Shown here: positions 27,423-36,576 of the stretch, piece after piece
Position numbering within the stretch: position 1 is the first letter of the stretch
Layout: each line of letters opens with the position of its first letter
Origin: Azospirillum sp. B21
GTDB lineage: Bacteria; Pseudomonadota; Alphaproteobacteria; Azospirillales; Azospirillaceae
NCBI RefSeq assembly: GCF_008364825.1
Contig: NZ_VTTO01000001.1
Location: 248,001-312,000 of the forward strand
Reading direction: 5' to 3'
DNA: 64,000 nucleotides
Notes under the pieces: model-generated
Databases searched by the model: none
Seen by the model: the letters and a program-made list of their open reading frames with translations, nothing else
What the model was told of the DNA's origin: nothing
Position numbers and translations under genes: made by a program

Positions 27423-29204
27423 ATGCCTACGCTGCCGAAACGCCCGATGATTGCGCTTGCCGTCTTGGCCGCCCTGCTCGCCGCGTGGCTCGGATTTGCG
27501 GCGTGGTACGATCACAGCCAACGGGCGGACGAACAGCCGGCAACCTACAGCGCGCTGATCGAACGGGCCGGCCGCGGCGAGATCGAATCCGTAACCTTCG
27601 CCAATGGGACGGGCCATGCGGTGGCCACCGACGGCAGCCGCTATCGCATCGTGATACCGGTCACCGACGACCTGCTGAAGGAGATGCGCAGCCACAAGGT
27701 CGCCATCGCCTTCGACGAGGGGCCGGACGGGCTGATGGCGCAGACGGTCCGCGTGCTCGACCGCGCGGCTCCCTTCCTGGTGGTTGCCCTGCTGATCGGC
27801 GGGCTGCTGCTCAGCGGCGGGCAGTTCTTCGGCATGGGACGCGCCACCCGCGTGCGCCCGGAGGACACCAACACCGTCTTCGCCGACGTGGCGGGCGTGG
27901 ACGAGGCGAAGGAAGAACTGCGCGAAACGGTGCAGTTCCTGAAGGATCCGCGCCGCTTCGCCATGGCCGGCGCCCGCGTGCCGAAGGGCATCCTGCTGGT
28001 CGGCCCGCCCGGCACCGGCAAGACCATGCTGGCCAAGGCCGCTGCGGGCGAGGCCGGCGTGCCCTTCTTCGCCGCATCGGGTTCCGATTTCGTCGAGATG
28101 TTCGTAGGACTGGGTGCGGCGCGCGTCCGCAGCCTGTTCAAGACGGCCCGCGCCAATGCCCCCTGCATCCTGTTCATCGACGAGATCGACGCGCTGGCCG
28201 GGAAGCGGGGCGAATCGAACAGCCATTCGGAACGCGAGCAGACGTTGAACCAGCTGCTGGTGGAAATGGACGGCATTGTGGAGGGTGGCGAGGTGGTGGT
28301 GATCGCCGCCACCAACCGGTCGGAGATGCTGGACGCCGCGGTGCTCCGCCCCGGCCGCTTCGATCGTCACATCCATGTCAGCCTGCCCGACGTGGCGGGA
28401 CGCGAGGCCATCCTGGGCGTCCATGCCGGCCGGCTGACGCTGGCGCCCGACGTCTGCGCCCGCACCGTGGCGCGCGGCACCCCCGGTTTCTCCGGCGCCG
28501 AACTCGCCAACCTGACCAACGAGGCTGCCCTGTCGGCGGCGCGCCAGGGCCGGGTCGTCGTCACCATGGCGGACTACGAAGCGGCCAAGGACCGCGTGCT
28601 GATGGGCACCGAGCGCCGCAGCCTCGCCCTGTCGGCGCACGAGCGGCGGCTGATCGCGGTCCATGAGGCCGGTCACGCGCTGGTTTCCCTGCGCTGCCCG
28701 CAGGCCGACCCGATCCACAAGGCCACCATCATCCCGCGCGGCGGCGCGCTGGGCATGGTGGTGCGGCTGCCGGAGGGCGACCGCGTTTCGGTTTCGCGTG
28801 CCAAGCTGATGGCGGACATCGCCGTCGCCATGGCCGGCCGGGCGGCGGAGGAGATCGTCTTCGGCTTCGATCACGTCACCACCGGTGCCGAGGCCGACTT
28901 CCGCGCCGCCACCGACCTTGCCCGCCGCATGGTCACGGCGTGGGGGATGAGCGAGGAGATCGGCTATGTCGCCCATGCCGCCGCCGAGCCGGGCGCGCGG
29001 TCCGAGCGTACCGCATGGCGCATCGACGAAGAGGTCCGCCGCATCACCGATGAAGGGATGGAGCATGCCCGCCGCCTGCTGCGCACCGATCGCGCCGCGC
29101 TCGACGGCATCGCCAAGGCCCTGTTGGAGCGCGAGACCCTGAGCGGAGGCGAGATTACCGAACTGGCCGACAGCCAGCAGGAGCGCGCAACGGAAGCGGC
29201 CTGA
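27423..29204 (+). CDS. FtsH-type membrane AAA protease
   Basis: 593 residues. Two N-terminal transmembrane segments (about 8-27 and 117-135) flank a short periplasmic domain, then AAA with Walker A GPPGTGKT (194-201), pore EMFVGLGAARVR, Walker B LFIDEIDA, and SRH-type ATNRSEMLDAAVLRPGRFD. The zinc protease motif HEAGH (414-418) is intact, with the third ligand Asp in TGAEADFRAAT. It is shorter than the housekeeping FtsH and its pore motif differs slightly (GLGAAR rather than GVGASR), so it is probably a second FtsH paralogue; I therefore give no firm symbol. It degrades membrane and unfolded proteins. Confidence 0.9.
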   Translation: MPTLPKRPMIALAVLAALLAAWLGFAAWYDHSQRADEQPATYSALIERAGRGEIESVTFANGTGHAVATDGSRYRIVIPVTDDLLKEMRSHKVAIAFDEGPDGLMAQTVRVLDRAAPFLVVALLIGGLLLSGGQFFGMGRATRVRPEDTNTVFADVAGVDEAKEELRETVQFLKDPRRFAMAGARVPKGILLVGPPGTGKTMLAKAAAGEAGVPFFAASGSDFVEMFVGLGAARVRSLFKTARANAPCILFIDEIDALAGKRGESNSHSEREQTLNQLLVEMDGIVEGGEVVVIAATNRSEMLDAAVLRPGRFDRHIHVSLPDVAGREAILGVHAGRLTLAPDVCARTVARGTPGFSGAELANLTNEAALSAARQGRVVVTMADYEAAKDRVLMGTERRSLALSAHERRLIAVHEAGHALVSLRCPQADPIHKATIIPRGGALGMVVRLPEGDRVSVSRAKLMADIAVAMAGRAAEEIVFGFDHVTTGAEADFRAATDLARRMVTAWGMSEEIGYVAHAAAEPGARSERTAWRIDEEVRRITDEGMEHARRLLRTDRAALDGIAKALLERETLSGGEITELADSQQERATEAA

Positions 29205-29374
29205 GTCCTCGGGAGTTCGGGGGGTTATGGTCGGAATTTTCGGCCCGCCTGTTTACCGACTTCCGTCAGTCGCCAGCCGTGTCCACCGGCAGGAAATGTC
29301 CCACATTGCGACATAGGTGCATACCGGGGTAGATTAATCTTGGTTGTAGTGAGGTAACATGAGGGGGGGACGCG

Positions 29375-30175
29375 ATGACGGGACCGCTATCCCGCCGCAC
29401 GGTTCTGCGAACCGCGCTGCCCCTCCTCGCCCTCTTGCCCCTGCTGGCGGGCCGCCCGGGTCCGTCGCACGCGGCGCCTGCAAATGCTCCGGCAGTCATC
29501 AAGGTCGGCGCCTACGAATTTCCCCCTTACGTCGACGAATCGGGTGGCGGCGTCACCCGCGACCTGCTGGACCTGTTCAACGCCGCCCAGTCTGAACTCC
29601 GGTTCGAAATGGTCCGCACCGCGCCGCAGCGGCGGTACGACGACCTGGAACAAGGGCGGTTCGACATGATCGCCTTCGAATGCCGCAATTGGGGCTGGCA
29701 AGGCCGCCCGGTCGAAGCCAGCCGGCCGTTCCTGCGCGACGCCGAGGTGTTCATCGCCCGGGTGGCCCCCGGCATCGACCAGCGCTATTTCGACGATCTG
29801 ACCGGCAAGTCGATTCTCGGACGGCTCGGCTTCCATTACGCATTCGCAGGGTTCGAGGCCGATCCGAAGATCCTCGAACAGCGGTTCCGCACCCGCGTCA
29901 CGGTGACGCATGAGGGCAACGTCCGCAGCGTCGTCGCCGGCCGGGCCGATCTCGCCATCGTCACCCGCTCCTTCCTGACCCGCTTCCTGCAGCGCGAGCC
30001 CGAACTGGCCCGGCAGCTGGTGGTGTCCGAGCGCACCGACCAGATCTACGAGCACACCATCCTGACGCGCCAGGGCGGAGCCGTCGCGACCGCCTGGCTC
30101 GATTCGCTGCTCGACCGCCTTGCCGAGGACGGGCGCCTTGAGTTGCTGTGGCGGCGGAGCGGGATCGTGTCGTGA
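29375..30175 (+). CDS. Periplasmic amino-acid-type binding protein (SBP_bac_3 like)
   Basis: 266 residues. N-terminus SRRTVLRTALPLLALLPLLA is Tat-like (twin-Arg) or Sec, cleaved after about residue 33. The mature part begins IKVGAYEFPPYVDESGGG and continues FDMIAFECRNWGWQGRPVEAS, the pattern of extracellular solute-binding proteins of family 3. It ends in GTGA overlapping the next gene, a membrane phosphatase with periplasmic domain, so it may act as ligand sensor rather than transporter component; no permease is adjacent. Confidence 0.78.
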   Translation: MTGPLSRRTVLRTALPLLALLPLLAGRPGPSHAAPANAPAVIKVGAYEFPPYVDESGGGVTRDLLDLFNAAQSELRFEMVRTAPQRRYDDLEQGRFDMIAFECRNWGWQGRPVEASRPFLRDAEVFIARVAPGIDQRYFDDLTGKSILGRLGFHYAFAGFEADPKILEQRFRTRVTVTHEGNVRSVVAGRADLAIVTRSFLTRFLQREPELARQLVVSERTDQIYEHTILTRQGGAVATAWLDSLLDRLAEDGRLELLWRRSGIVS

Positions 30176-31743
30176 GGCGCCGCTCCTCACTGCTGGCGCG
30201 GGTGGCCGGGGCCATCCTGCTGACGACCGCGACCGTCGGATCGGCGGCCGTGCTGCTGTCGGAGTGGATCGTGGAGGGCCAGCGCCACCAGGACCTGCTG
30301 CGCCGGGCCGAACTGGTCGCGGCGACCCAGGCCGACGCGTTGAGCGGCCCGGTGTGGGAACTGGACAACCGCAGCGCCCAGCGGATGATCGAGGCGCTGA
30401 CCGGCCGCGATCCCGCCATCCGCTCCATTACGGTTTTCGAGACCGACCGCGACGTGCCGCTGGCGGAGATCACGGCGACCAGCGAGGATAAGGCGGAGCG
30501 CATCACCGTCGAACGCCCCATCGTCCTGCATGGGCGCGAAGGCCGGGTCCAGACGGTCGGCACCCTGCGGATCGCCTATTCGACGGCGGAGGTCCGGCAA
30601 GCCACCCTGGATGCGCTGGTGCCGGTGGTCGGGCTGCTGGTGCTGTCGCTGCTGGGGGCGATGGCGGTGCTGGGCCTGACGATGAACCGCATGGTGCTGC
30701 GCCCGTTGCGCCGGCTGACCCAACTGGCCAGCGCCATGGCGCGCGGCGACTATGGCGCCCGCATGGACACCGGCCGCACCGACGAGATCGGCGTGCTGGC
30801 GGACGGCTTCAACCGCATGGCGGCCACCGTGCAGGACCACACCGGCACGCTGGAAAGCCGGGTCCGCGAACGGACCGAGGCGCTGGCCGCCACCAACCGC
30901 GCCATCATGGACAGCATCAACTACGCGCAGCTGATCCAATCCGCCATCCTGCCGTCCGCCGACACGCTGTCGGCCGGCCTCACTGAGCATTTCGTCCTGT
31001 GGCGCCCGCGCGACGTGGTCAGCGGCGATTTCTATGTCTGCCGGGAGGTGCCGGACGGATATGTCGTCGCGGTCGCCGACTGCACGGGGCATGGCGTGCC
31101 CGGCGCCTTCATGACGATGACCGCCAGTGCGATGCTGAACAACGCACTGGACCTTCTGGGCGCGTCCGACCCGGCGGCGGTGCTTGCCGCCGTCGACCGC
31201 AAGGTCCGCGCCACCCTGCACCAGGAGGGGGAAGCCCGCAGTGGAGACGAGTGCTTCGACAACGGTCTTGATCTCGCGCTCTGCCACATCCGACCGGCCG
31301 AAGGGAGGCTGGTTTATGCCGGGGCACGCATTCCCCTGCTGGTCGTCACCGGCGATGGCGTGACGGAACTGCGCGGCGACCGGCGCAGCCTGGGCTACCG
31401 TCCGGCCGGGCAGCCCGCCGGGAGGTGTGGGGCCGAGTCGTCCTTCACGAATCACAGCATTCTCCTGCGACCGGGCCAAACCTTCATCCTGGGAACCGAC
31501 GGACTGGCCGATCAGAGCGGCGGCGAACGCGGACGCAGCTTCGGCAGAGCCCGCCTGCGGGAAATTCTCCGGCAGGGCGGCACCGGCCCACTGGACAGGC
31601 TGAAATCGGAGTTGGAATCCTCCCTCGACCGCTTTCAGTCGGGCCGCGAACAGCGCGACGACATCACACTGTTCGGGTTCCGCGTGCGGCTGACCGACGC
31701 AGCGGCCGCTCCCCAGCAGCGAACCGGCCGGCAGGCCGCATGA
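30172..31743 (+). CDS. Membrane PP2C-type phosphatase, SiaA-like
   Basis: 523 residues. Transmembrane segments at about 9-32 and 150-173 flank a periplasmic domain; a HAMP domain (about 175-227: RMVLRPLRRLTQLASAMARG) and helical linker lead to a SpoIIE/PP2C phosphatase (about 260-510) with metal residues in VSGDFYV, VADCTGHGVPGAFM (303-316) and the terminal TDGLADQSGG. This layout is that of SiaA, which removes phosphate from SiaC. A SiaB-type kinase and SiaC are encoded 2.0-3.1 kb away. GTG 30172 overlaps the binding protein stop; GTG 30148 is also in frame. Confidence 0.83.
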   Translation: MRRRSSLLARVAGAILLTTATVGSAAVLLSEWIVEGQRHQDLLRRAELVAATQADALSGPVWELDNRSAQRMIEALTGRDPAIRSITVFETDRDVPLAEITATSEDKAERITVERPIVLHGREGRVQTVGTLRIAYSTAEVRQATLDALVPVVGLLVLSLLGAMAVLGLTMNRMVLRPLRRLTQLASAMARGDYGARMDTGRTDEIGVLADGFNRMAATVQDHTGTLESRVRERTEALAATNRAIMDSINYAQLIQSAILPSADTLSAGLTEHFVLWRPRDVVSGDFYVCREVPDGYVVAVADCTGHGVPGAFMTMTASAMLNNALDLLGASDPAAVLAAVDRKVRATLHQEGEARSGDECFDNGLDLALCHIRPAEGRLVYAGARIPLLVVTGDGVTELRGDRRSLGYRPAGQPAGRCGAESSFTNHSILLRPGQTFILGTDGLADQSGGERGRSFGRARLREILRQGGTGPLDRLKSELESSLDRFQSGREQRDDITLFGFRVRLTDAAAAPQQRTGRQAA

Positions 31744-31768
31744 AAGGCCTGGACCGTTTGCGCGAATC

Positions 31769-31805
31769 TGTTACAGAGATGTCACCTTTTGTGACAGGTT
31801 GTGAC
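31769..31805 (+). promoter_or_regulatory. Phased direct repeats, possible response-regulator binding site
   Basis: TGTTAC (31769), TGTCAC (31780), TGTGAC (31790), TGTGAC (31800): four TGTNAC units 11, 10 and 10 bp apart, about one helical turn, upstream of the OmpR-type regulator gene. It resembles a Pho box (CTGTCAT-N4-CTGTCAY), the kind of direct repeat bound by OmpR/PhoB-family regulators. Confidence 0.55.
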
Positions 31806-31945
31806 GCGCCATCTGCGACAGGTCAGGGACAGGTTCACGGCTCGCTTTCGAGGCTTATCAACTTTGTTTTAAAATTTAGGCATCCTAGGGTATGTTCCAC
31901 CCGTTGGAGTGGTGTGCATAGGCGCGGCAACAGGGAGAGCACGGC

Positions 31946-32707
31946 ATGGCAGGTCCGACGATCGTCGTGGTCGAAGATGAGAGTTCGCTCCGGTCCGACA
32001 TGGTGGAATACCTGACGGGCTGCGGATTTCATGCGATCGGCGCACGCGATGGTGCGGAACTCGACCGTCTGCTCCAGAGCAACGACGCGTCCATCGTGGT
32101 CCTGGATGTGAACCTGCCGGACGAGGACGGGTTCAAGATCGCGGCACGTCTGCGCGACGGCCATGGCGCCGGCATCATCATGGTCACCGCCCGCAGTTCC
32201 ACCGTCGACCGCGTGGTCGGGCTGGAGATCGGCGCCGACGCCTATCTGGTGAAGCCGGTCGAATTGCGCGAACTGGAAGCGCAGGTTAAATCGCTGCTGC
32301 GCCGGCTGAGCGAGCGTGCCGCCGAGTCGGCAGTCCAGGCCGCCGGTACCGCCGCACCAGCCGACACCGTCCATGACGGCATCGACGAGGCGCGCTGGTC
32401 GCTGGACCCCACGGAATGGAGCCTGACCAATCCGGCCGGCATCCGCATCAGCCTGACCAGCATGGAAATGAAGCTGACCAGCCTGCTGGCCGCCCAGGCG
32501 CGCAAGCCGGCGACTCGCGACCAGATTTCCCAGGCTCTGTACAATCGCCGCTGGAACCCGGAAGACCGTTCCATCGACACCGTCGTCGGCCGCCTGCGCC
32601 ACAAGGTGGAGGGCGCCATCGGCGGCCCTGCCCCGCTGAAGTCGGTACATGGCGTCGGATATGTCTTCTCCGCCCCGATCCGGGTGACGGGCGCGGCACA
32701 AGGATAA
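31946..32707 (+). CDS. OmpR/PhoB-type response regulator
   Basis: 253 residues. Receiver domain (about 1-120) with acidic pair EDE, acceptor Asp in VVLDVNLPDEDG, T in MVTARSS and K in YLVKPVELRE; then a C-terminal winged helix (about 145-245) with TSMEMKLTSLLAAQ, RSIDTVVGRLRHKVEG and SVHGVGYVFSAP. It regulates transcription in response to a kinase, possibly one of those encoded around it. ATG 31946 follows AGGGAGAG. It sits 1 bp from the convergent kinase gene stop. Confidence 0.93.
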   Translation: MAGPTIVVVEDESSLRSDMVEYLTGCGFHAIGARDGAELDRLLQSNDASIVVLDVNLPDEDGFKIAARLRDGHGAGIIMVTARSSTVDRVVGLEIGADAYLVKPVELRELEAQVKSLLRRLSERAAESAVQAAGTAAPADTVHDGIDEARWSLDPTEWSLTNPAGIRISLTSMEMKLTSLLAAQARKPATRDQISQALYNRRWNPEDRSIDTVVGRLRHKVEGAIGGPAPLKSVHGVGYVFSAPIRVTGAAQG

Positions 32708-32708
32708 G

Positions 32709-33734
32709 TCAGTCCTGACCCGGCGTCCGGCACGGGAACAGCAGCGTGAAGCTGGTCCCTTGGTCCGGCATGCTGTCCACCGTGATCGCTCCTTTCAGAA
32801 CGCCGACCACCAGATTGTGGACGATGTGCAGCCCCAGCCCGCTGCCGCCGCGCCCGCGACGCGTTGTAAAGAACGGCTCGAACACCCGGGCGCGGTGCTC
32901 TTCGCTCATGCCGCGGCCATTGTCGGTAAAGCGCAGTCGGACGGTATCCGGAGTCGGAAGATCCACCATGATCGCCATGTCGCCCGGCCGGCCATCGGCA
33001 AAGGCATGGGTCAGGGCGTTCATCACCAGGTTCGACAGGATCTGCGACAGCACGCCCGGATAGCTGTCCAATTCCAGATCGCCGGGGCAGCTCACCGCCA
33101 CCGCATGGCCGGACGGCCGAAGCTTCGGCTGCAGGCTGACCAGCGTATCCTGGATATAGGCAGCAAGATTGACGCTGCGCCGCTCCGCGCTGGCCCGGTC
33201 TACCGCGACCTGCTTGAAGCCGGCGATCAACTGCGACGCCCGTTCGCAATTGCCCAGGATCAGGTCGGTGGTGTCGATGGCGGTGGTGAGATAGCGGGCG
33301 AATTCCGCCTTTCCCAATTCCCCTTCCTCCGCCCGGCGGCGCAAGGCCTGGGTTGCATCGGCAAGATGGGACGCGCAGGAAACGGCGATCCCGACCGGCG
33401 TGTTGATCTCGTGTGCGACCCCGGCGACGAGCGCACCGAGGGAAGCCAGCTTTTCCGACTGGACCATCGCCTCCTGCGCCTCGCGCAGGCTTTCCAGTGC
33501 GGCTTCAGCCTCGCTGCGCCGGCGTTCCAGTTCGTGGTTGGCGTCACTCAACTGGGCCTGCAGGCGATCGCTGACCCGCACCAGCCGCTGCTGCTCCCGC
33601 GTGCTGAGTTCGAAGGCGGCGACGAGTTCGCGGTATTCGGACAGGCACTGAGGTGCCAGCGCCTCCAGTCTCTTCTCCAGCGCGCGGGCCTTGGCGAGCG
33701 CCTCCTCCTCAGCAGCGAAGAGGTTGAAGCTCAT
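32709..33734 (-). CDS. Soluble histidine kinase coupled to siaC
   Basis: 341 residues, no transmembrane segment. An N-terminal coiled coil (about 8-95, many A/E/L/R heptads) precedes the HisKA-like domain with phosphoacceptor His108 in VAGVAHEINTPVG, then HATPase_c (LSNLVMNALTHAF, DNGRGMSEEH, GLGLHIVHNLVVG). The HEINTPxG form belongs to a distinct HisKA subgroup. It is a paralogue of the partial kinase at base 1. Its ATG overlaps the SiaC stop as ATGA, indicating tight translational coupling. Probably the output of the SiaC switch (inference). Confidence 0.88.
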   Translation of the reverse strand: MSFNLFAAEEEALAKARALEKRLEALAPQCLSEYRELVAAFELSTREQQRLVRVSDRLQAQLSDANHELERRRSEAEAALESLREAQEAMVQSEKLASLGALVAGVAHEINTPVGIAVSCASHLADATQALRRRAEEGELGKAEFARYLTTAIDTTDLILGNCERASQLIAGFKQVAVDRASAERRSVNLAAYIQDTLVSLQPKLRPSGHAVAVSCPGDLELDSYPGVLSQILSNLVMNALTHAFADGRPGDMAIMVDLPTPDTVRLRFTDNGRGMSEEHRARVFEPFFTTRRGRGGSGLGLHIVHNLVVGVLKGAITVDSMPDQGTSFTLLFPCRTPGQD

Positions 33735-34129
33735 GGGCTGCCGCCGGCGGGGATCTCCCGCATCCGGAAGACGACATGCCGCAGATCCTCGGCGAAATCC
33801 TCGCCCAGTTCGCGCATGGACTCGTCGTTTTCCTCCACGCACCAGGTCAGCGTCACCGGCCGGCCGGCCTTCGCCACGGTCTCCAGCATCTGGAAGATGT
33901 TCATCAACGCTTTGGCGCTGGAACTGTTGAAATACAGCAATTCCATGTCGAAACGGATCGCACCGCCATCTGGGCGGGCCAGATAGCCGCGCAGCGCGTC
34001 GAACACCGGGCCGAAGAAACCGGCAACGTCGTCGGGATAGGATTCGCCGGTCATTCGTAAATGGCCGCCGGCGAAATCGAAAGAGACGCCCGGCGTGCGT
34101 CCGGTGGCGGGAATGGTCAGGCTGTCCAT
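33731..34129 (-). CDS. SiaC family regulatory phosphoprotein (DUF1987)
   Basis: 132 residues. Pattern LTIPATGRTPGVSFDFAGG, then G-E-S-Y-P-D-D-V and the core IRFDMELLYFNSSSAKALMN fits DUF1987/SiaC. In Pseudomonas SiaC is a small STAS-like protein phosphorylated by SiaB and dephosphorylated by SiaA; unphosphorylated SiaC activates the diguanylate cyclase SiaD. The phosphorylated Thr of the Pseudomonas protein maps to the S69-S71 serine cluster here (by eye). No GGDEF gene is nearby. Co-translated with the kinase downstream. Confidence 0.82.
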   Translation of the reverse strand: MDSLTIPATGRTPGVSFDFAGGHLRMTGESYPDDVAGFFGPVFDALRGYLARPDGGAIRFDMELLYFNSSSAKALMNIFQMLETVAKAGRPVTLTWCVEENDESMRELGEDFAEDLRHVVFRMREIPAGGSP

Positions 34130-34152
34130 GGCTCGTCGCTCGGTTCGGCCGC

Positions 34153-34797
34153 TCAGACGCGGACCTTGAGGCAGAAGAAGCTGCGGTCCGCGTCCATCGC
34201 GTTGAAATCATAGTCGATGGGATCGCTGGCCCGCCGGGCGATCTCGATCAGTCCCAGGGTCGCGCCGCGACTGCCGTCGTCCGGCTCCTCCCGAAGCTGT
34301 TCGCGGTAGTAGCTCTTGATGCCATTGCGGTCGAGGCTCTTCAGATGGTCCAGCCGCTGCTTCAGGCGCGGAACGTCGCCGTTGCGCACGGTGTTGCCGC
34401 AGACGATGAAGACCTTGCCGTCCTCCACCCCGATGGTCACCATTCCGGCGCTGAGTTCGACCGCGCGGCCGGCGCGGCCCGACATCTTTTCCGCCGAATA
34501 ACGGATGATGTTCTGCATCTGCTCGACAAAGACGGAAAAGACCCGGCGGATGGTGGGGCCGTCTGCCTCTTCCAGAGCCATCTTTTCCCGCAACGCCTCA
34601 CCCAGGGAGTAAAGTATCCCTTCCGACAAGTATCCGCTGAAGGAAAACAGAATACCTTTGTCATCCAGATCGCGTTTTATCGCCGCATACTGCTGTGCAA
34701 GCATGGGAGCCGCCGGATTTTCCGTCAGTGCCGGACATGTGCCGACTATCTCATTCCTTATGCCAAAGGGCCATACCCTTTCGATCAGGCGCGTCAT
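34153..34797 (-). CDS. SiaB family protein kinase
   Basis: 214 residues. Matches the SiaB (DUF6272) pattern: GILFSFSGYLSEGILYSLGE, RRVFSVFVEQMQNIIRYSAE (N of a GHKL-like N-box), GATLGLIEIARRASDPIDYD near the end. It phosphorylates SiaC. Start 34797 is 9 bp from the end of the hybrid kinase gene, with a weak ribosome site; ATG 34704 would give a shorter N-terminus. Confidence 0.82.
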   Translation of the reverse strand: MTRLIERVWPFGIRNEIVGTCPALTENPAAPMLAQQYAAIKRDLDDKGILFSFSGYLSEGILYSLGEALREKMALEEADGPTIRRVFSVFVEQMQNIIRYSAEKMSGRAGRAVELSAGMVTIGVEDGKVFIVCGNTVRNGDVPRLKQRLDHLKSLDRNGIKSYYREQLREEPDDGSRGATLGLIEIARRASDPIDYDFNAMDADRSFFCLKVRV

Positions 34798-34806
34798 CGG
34801 GTGCCA

Positions 34807-36576
34807 TCACACCGGCAACACGACACGGAAGGTCGATCCCTTGCCGAGTTCGCTGTCCACCGCCACGGCACCCCCATGAAGCAGGACGATCTGCTGCACC
34901 GTGTGCAGTCCGATGCCGGTCCCCGGAACGCCCGAGGCGCCGGAGCCGCGGAAGAAGCGGTCGAACAGGCGTGGTATCTCCGGATCCGGAATGCCACGGC
35001 CATGGTCGGTCACCTCGATCACGGCCATGGCGCCGTCCGTATCGCCATGCAGCAGGATCGGGCCGCCCGGTCCCGAATATTTGACCGCGTTGTTCACCAG
35101 ATTGGTCAGGACCAGCCCGATAAGATGGGCGTCGATTTCCACCCGATGCGGCAACCCATCCAGTTCCATCCGGAAATCACGGTCCGGATAGGCGACGCGA
35201 AAGGGACGGACGACGCCGCGGATCAGATCGGGGAGATCGACCTCCGCGCGTTCGAGCATCAGCGCGTTGCTCTGCAGCCGTTCGTCGGTCAGATGGGCGT
35301 CGATCAGGCCGGTCAAGCGCTGGACGCTGCCGCGGATCACCGCCAGCCTTTCCAGCATCTCCGGCTCCACCTGTTCCGCCTTCATGGCGAGCAGTTGGGC
35401 TGCGCTGTCGATGATGGCGAGCGGGGTGCGGAACTCGTGGCTGACCATGCCCAGGAACTGGCGCTGGCGGTCGCGCGCCAGCAATTCGCACTCCAGCGCC
35501 CGCTCCACCCGTTCCTTGGCCAGGATCAGCGCCTTCTGGTTGGCGGCCAGTTCGTTGGTGCGCTCCTCCACGCGCCGCTCGAGCGAGCGGTTCAGCGCCA
35601 CCAGTTCCTCATACAGGCAGACATTGTCGAAGCCGATCGCGACACGGTTGCAGAACAGCTCCAGCAGCCGGTGCTCGTCGGGGGTGTAGGGCTCCGCCCG
35701 CTCCAGCCGGAAGACGGTCAGGCCATGCTCGCGCGTGCGGAAAACCAGGACACAATGGTCGTCCCGGTACAGGTTGCGCTGGCTCCGCAGCGCATCCTCG
35801 ACCTCCGCCGCGGCGTCGGCCGGAAGAACATCGGAAACGGGCATGCCGATGCTGCGGGCGAACTCCCCAATTCCGGCCACCAGCGCGACCGACCGGCTGC
35901 CGTCACCGCGCTCCAGCGGCCGGCAGGCAAGCACGGAGGGAGTACCGCCCGGATCGACGAGGCGGGCAATCTGCTCCACCAGTTGTTCGACGAAGGCGCG
36001 CATCGACCGCATTTGGAGCAAGGAGGCCGATGCACTGAGGATCCGCTCCAGCCCCTGCCTGTTGCGTTCGATCGTCACGATGTCTCGCCACGCCCGCAAC
36101 GCACTGACCAGCGTGGTGAACAGGCGCTGCGCCGTCAACTCGCTCTTGGCCTTGTAGTCGTTGATGTCGTAGCCGACGATGACGTCGCGCTCCGGCGCCT
36201 GCCCTGGCTGTCCGGTGCGCAGGATGATGCGCATGCGCTGGTTTCCCAACTCCTCCCGGATGTGTCGGACCAGCCTGAGGCCGGCATCCTCCGTCTCCAT
36301 CACCACGTCCAGCAGGGCGACGGGAAGGTCCGGCCGCAGCGCCAGCACCGTCTTCGCCTCTTCCGCCGACAGGGCGCTGACCACCTCGAAGGGACGGCCG
36401 TCGAAATCGAAATCGCGCAGGAGCACCGCGGTCATGGCATGAACCTGCGGGTCGTCGTCCACCACCAGGATGGGCCAGGGCAAGCCGGACTGCCGTTGAG
36501 GACGTACCGCCATGACGATCCCGTCCTCCGGACCGAACAGCAGCTCGTCGTCCGGTCCGCCATCCATCCCCATCAT
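34807..36576 (-). CDS. Hybrid kinase: receiver, DUF3369, HisKA, HATPase
   Basis: 589 residues. Receiver first (about 34-165; acid triad VVDDDPQVH, Asp90 in ALLDVVMETEDAG, T in ILRTGQPG and a KAKSELT Lys), then a DUF3369/GAF-like sensor (about 175-325), coiled coil, HisKA with His380 (VSHEFRTPLA), and HATPase_c (LTNLVNNAVKYSG, DHGRGIPDPE, GTGIGLHTVQQI). No membrane helix. Receiver input plus kinase output suits a relay that feeds the SiaB-SiaC-kinase operon it leads. ATG 36576 follows GGGGAGGTGGGGGC; a later ATG is at 36567. Confidence 0.88.
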   Translation of the reverse strand: MMGMDGGPDDELLFGPEDGIVMAVRPQRQSGLPWPILVVDDDPQVHAMTAVLLRDFDFDGRPFEVVSALSAEEAKTVLALRPDLPVALLDVVMETEDAGLRLVRHIREELGNQRMRIILRTGQPGQAPERDVIVGYDINDYKAKSELTAQRLFTTLVSALRAWRDIVTIERNRQGLERILSASASLLQMRSMRAFVEQLVEQIARLVDPGGTPSVLACRPLERGDGSRSVALVAGIGEFARSIGMPVSDVLPADAAAEVEDALRSQRNLYRDDHCVLVFRTREHGLTVFRLERAEPYTPDEHRLLELFCNRVAIGFDNVCLYEELVALNRSLERRVEERTNELAANQKALILAKERVERALECELLARDRQRQFLGMVSHEFRTPLAIIDSAAQLLAMKAEQVEPEMLERLAVIRGSVQRLTGLIDAHLTDERLQSNALMLERAEVDLPDLIRGVVRPFRVAYPDRDFRMELDGLPHRVEIDAHLIGLVLTNLVNNAVKYSGPGGPILLHGDTDGAMAVIEVTDHGRGIPDPEIPRLFDRFFRGSGASGVPGTGIGLHTVQQIVLLHGGAVAVDSELGKGSTFRVVLPV

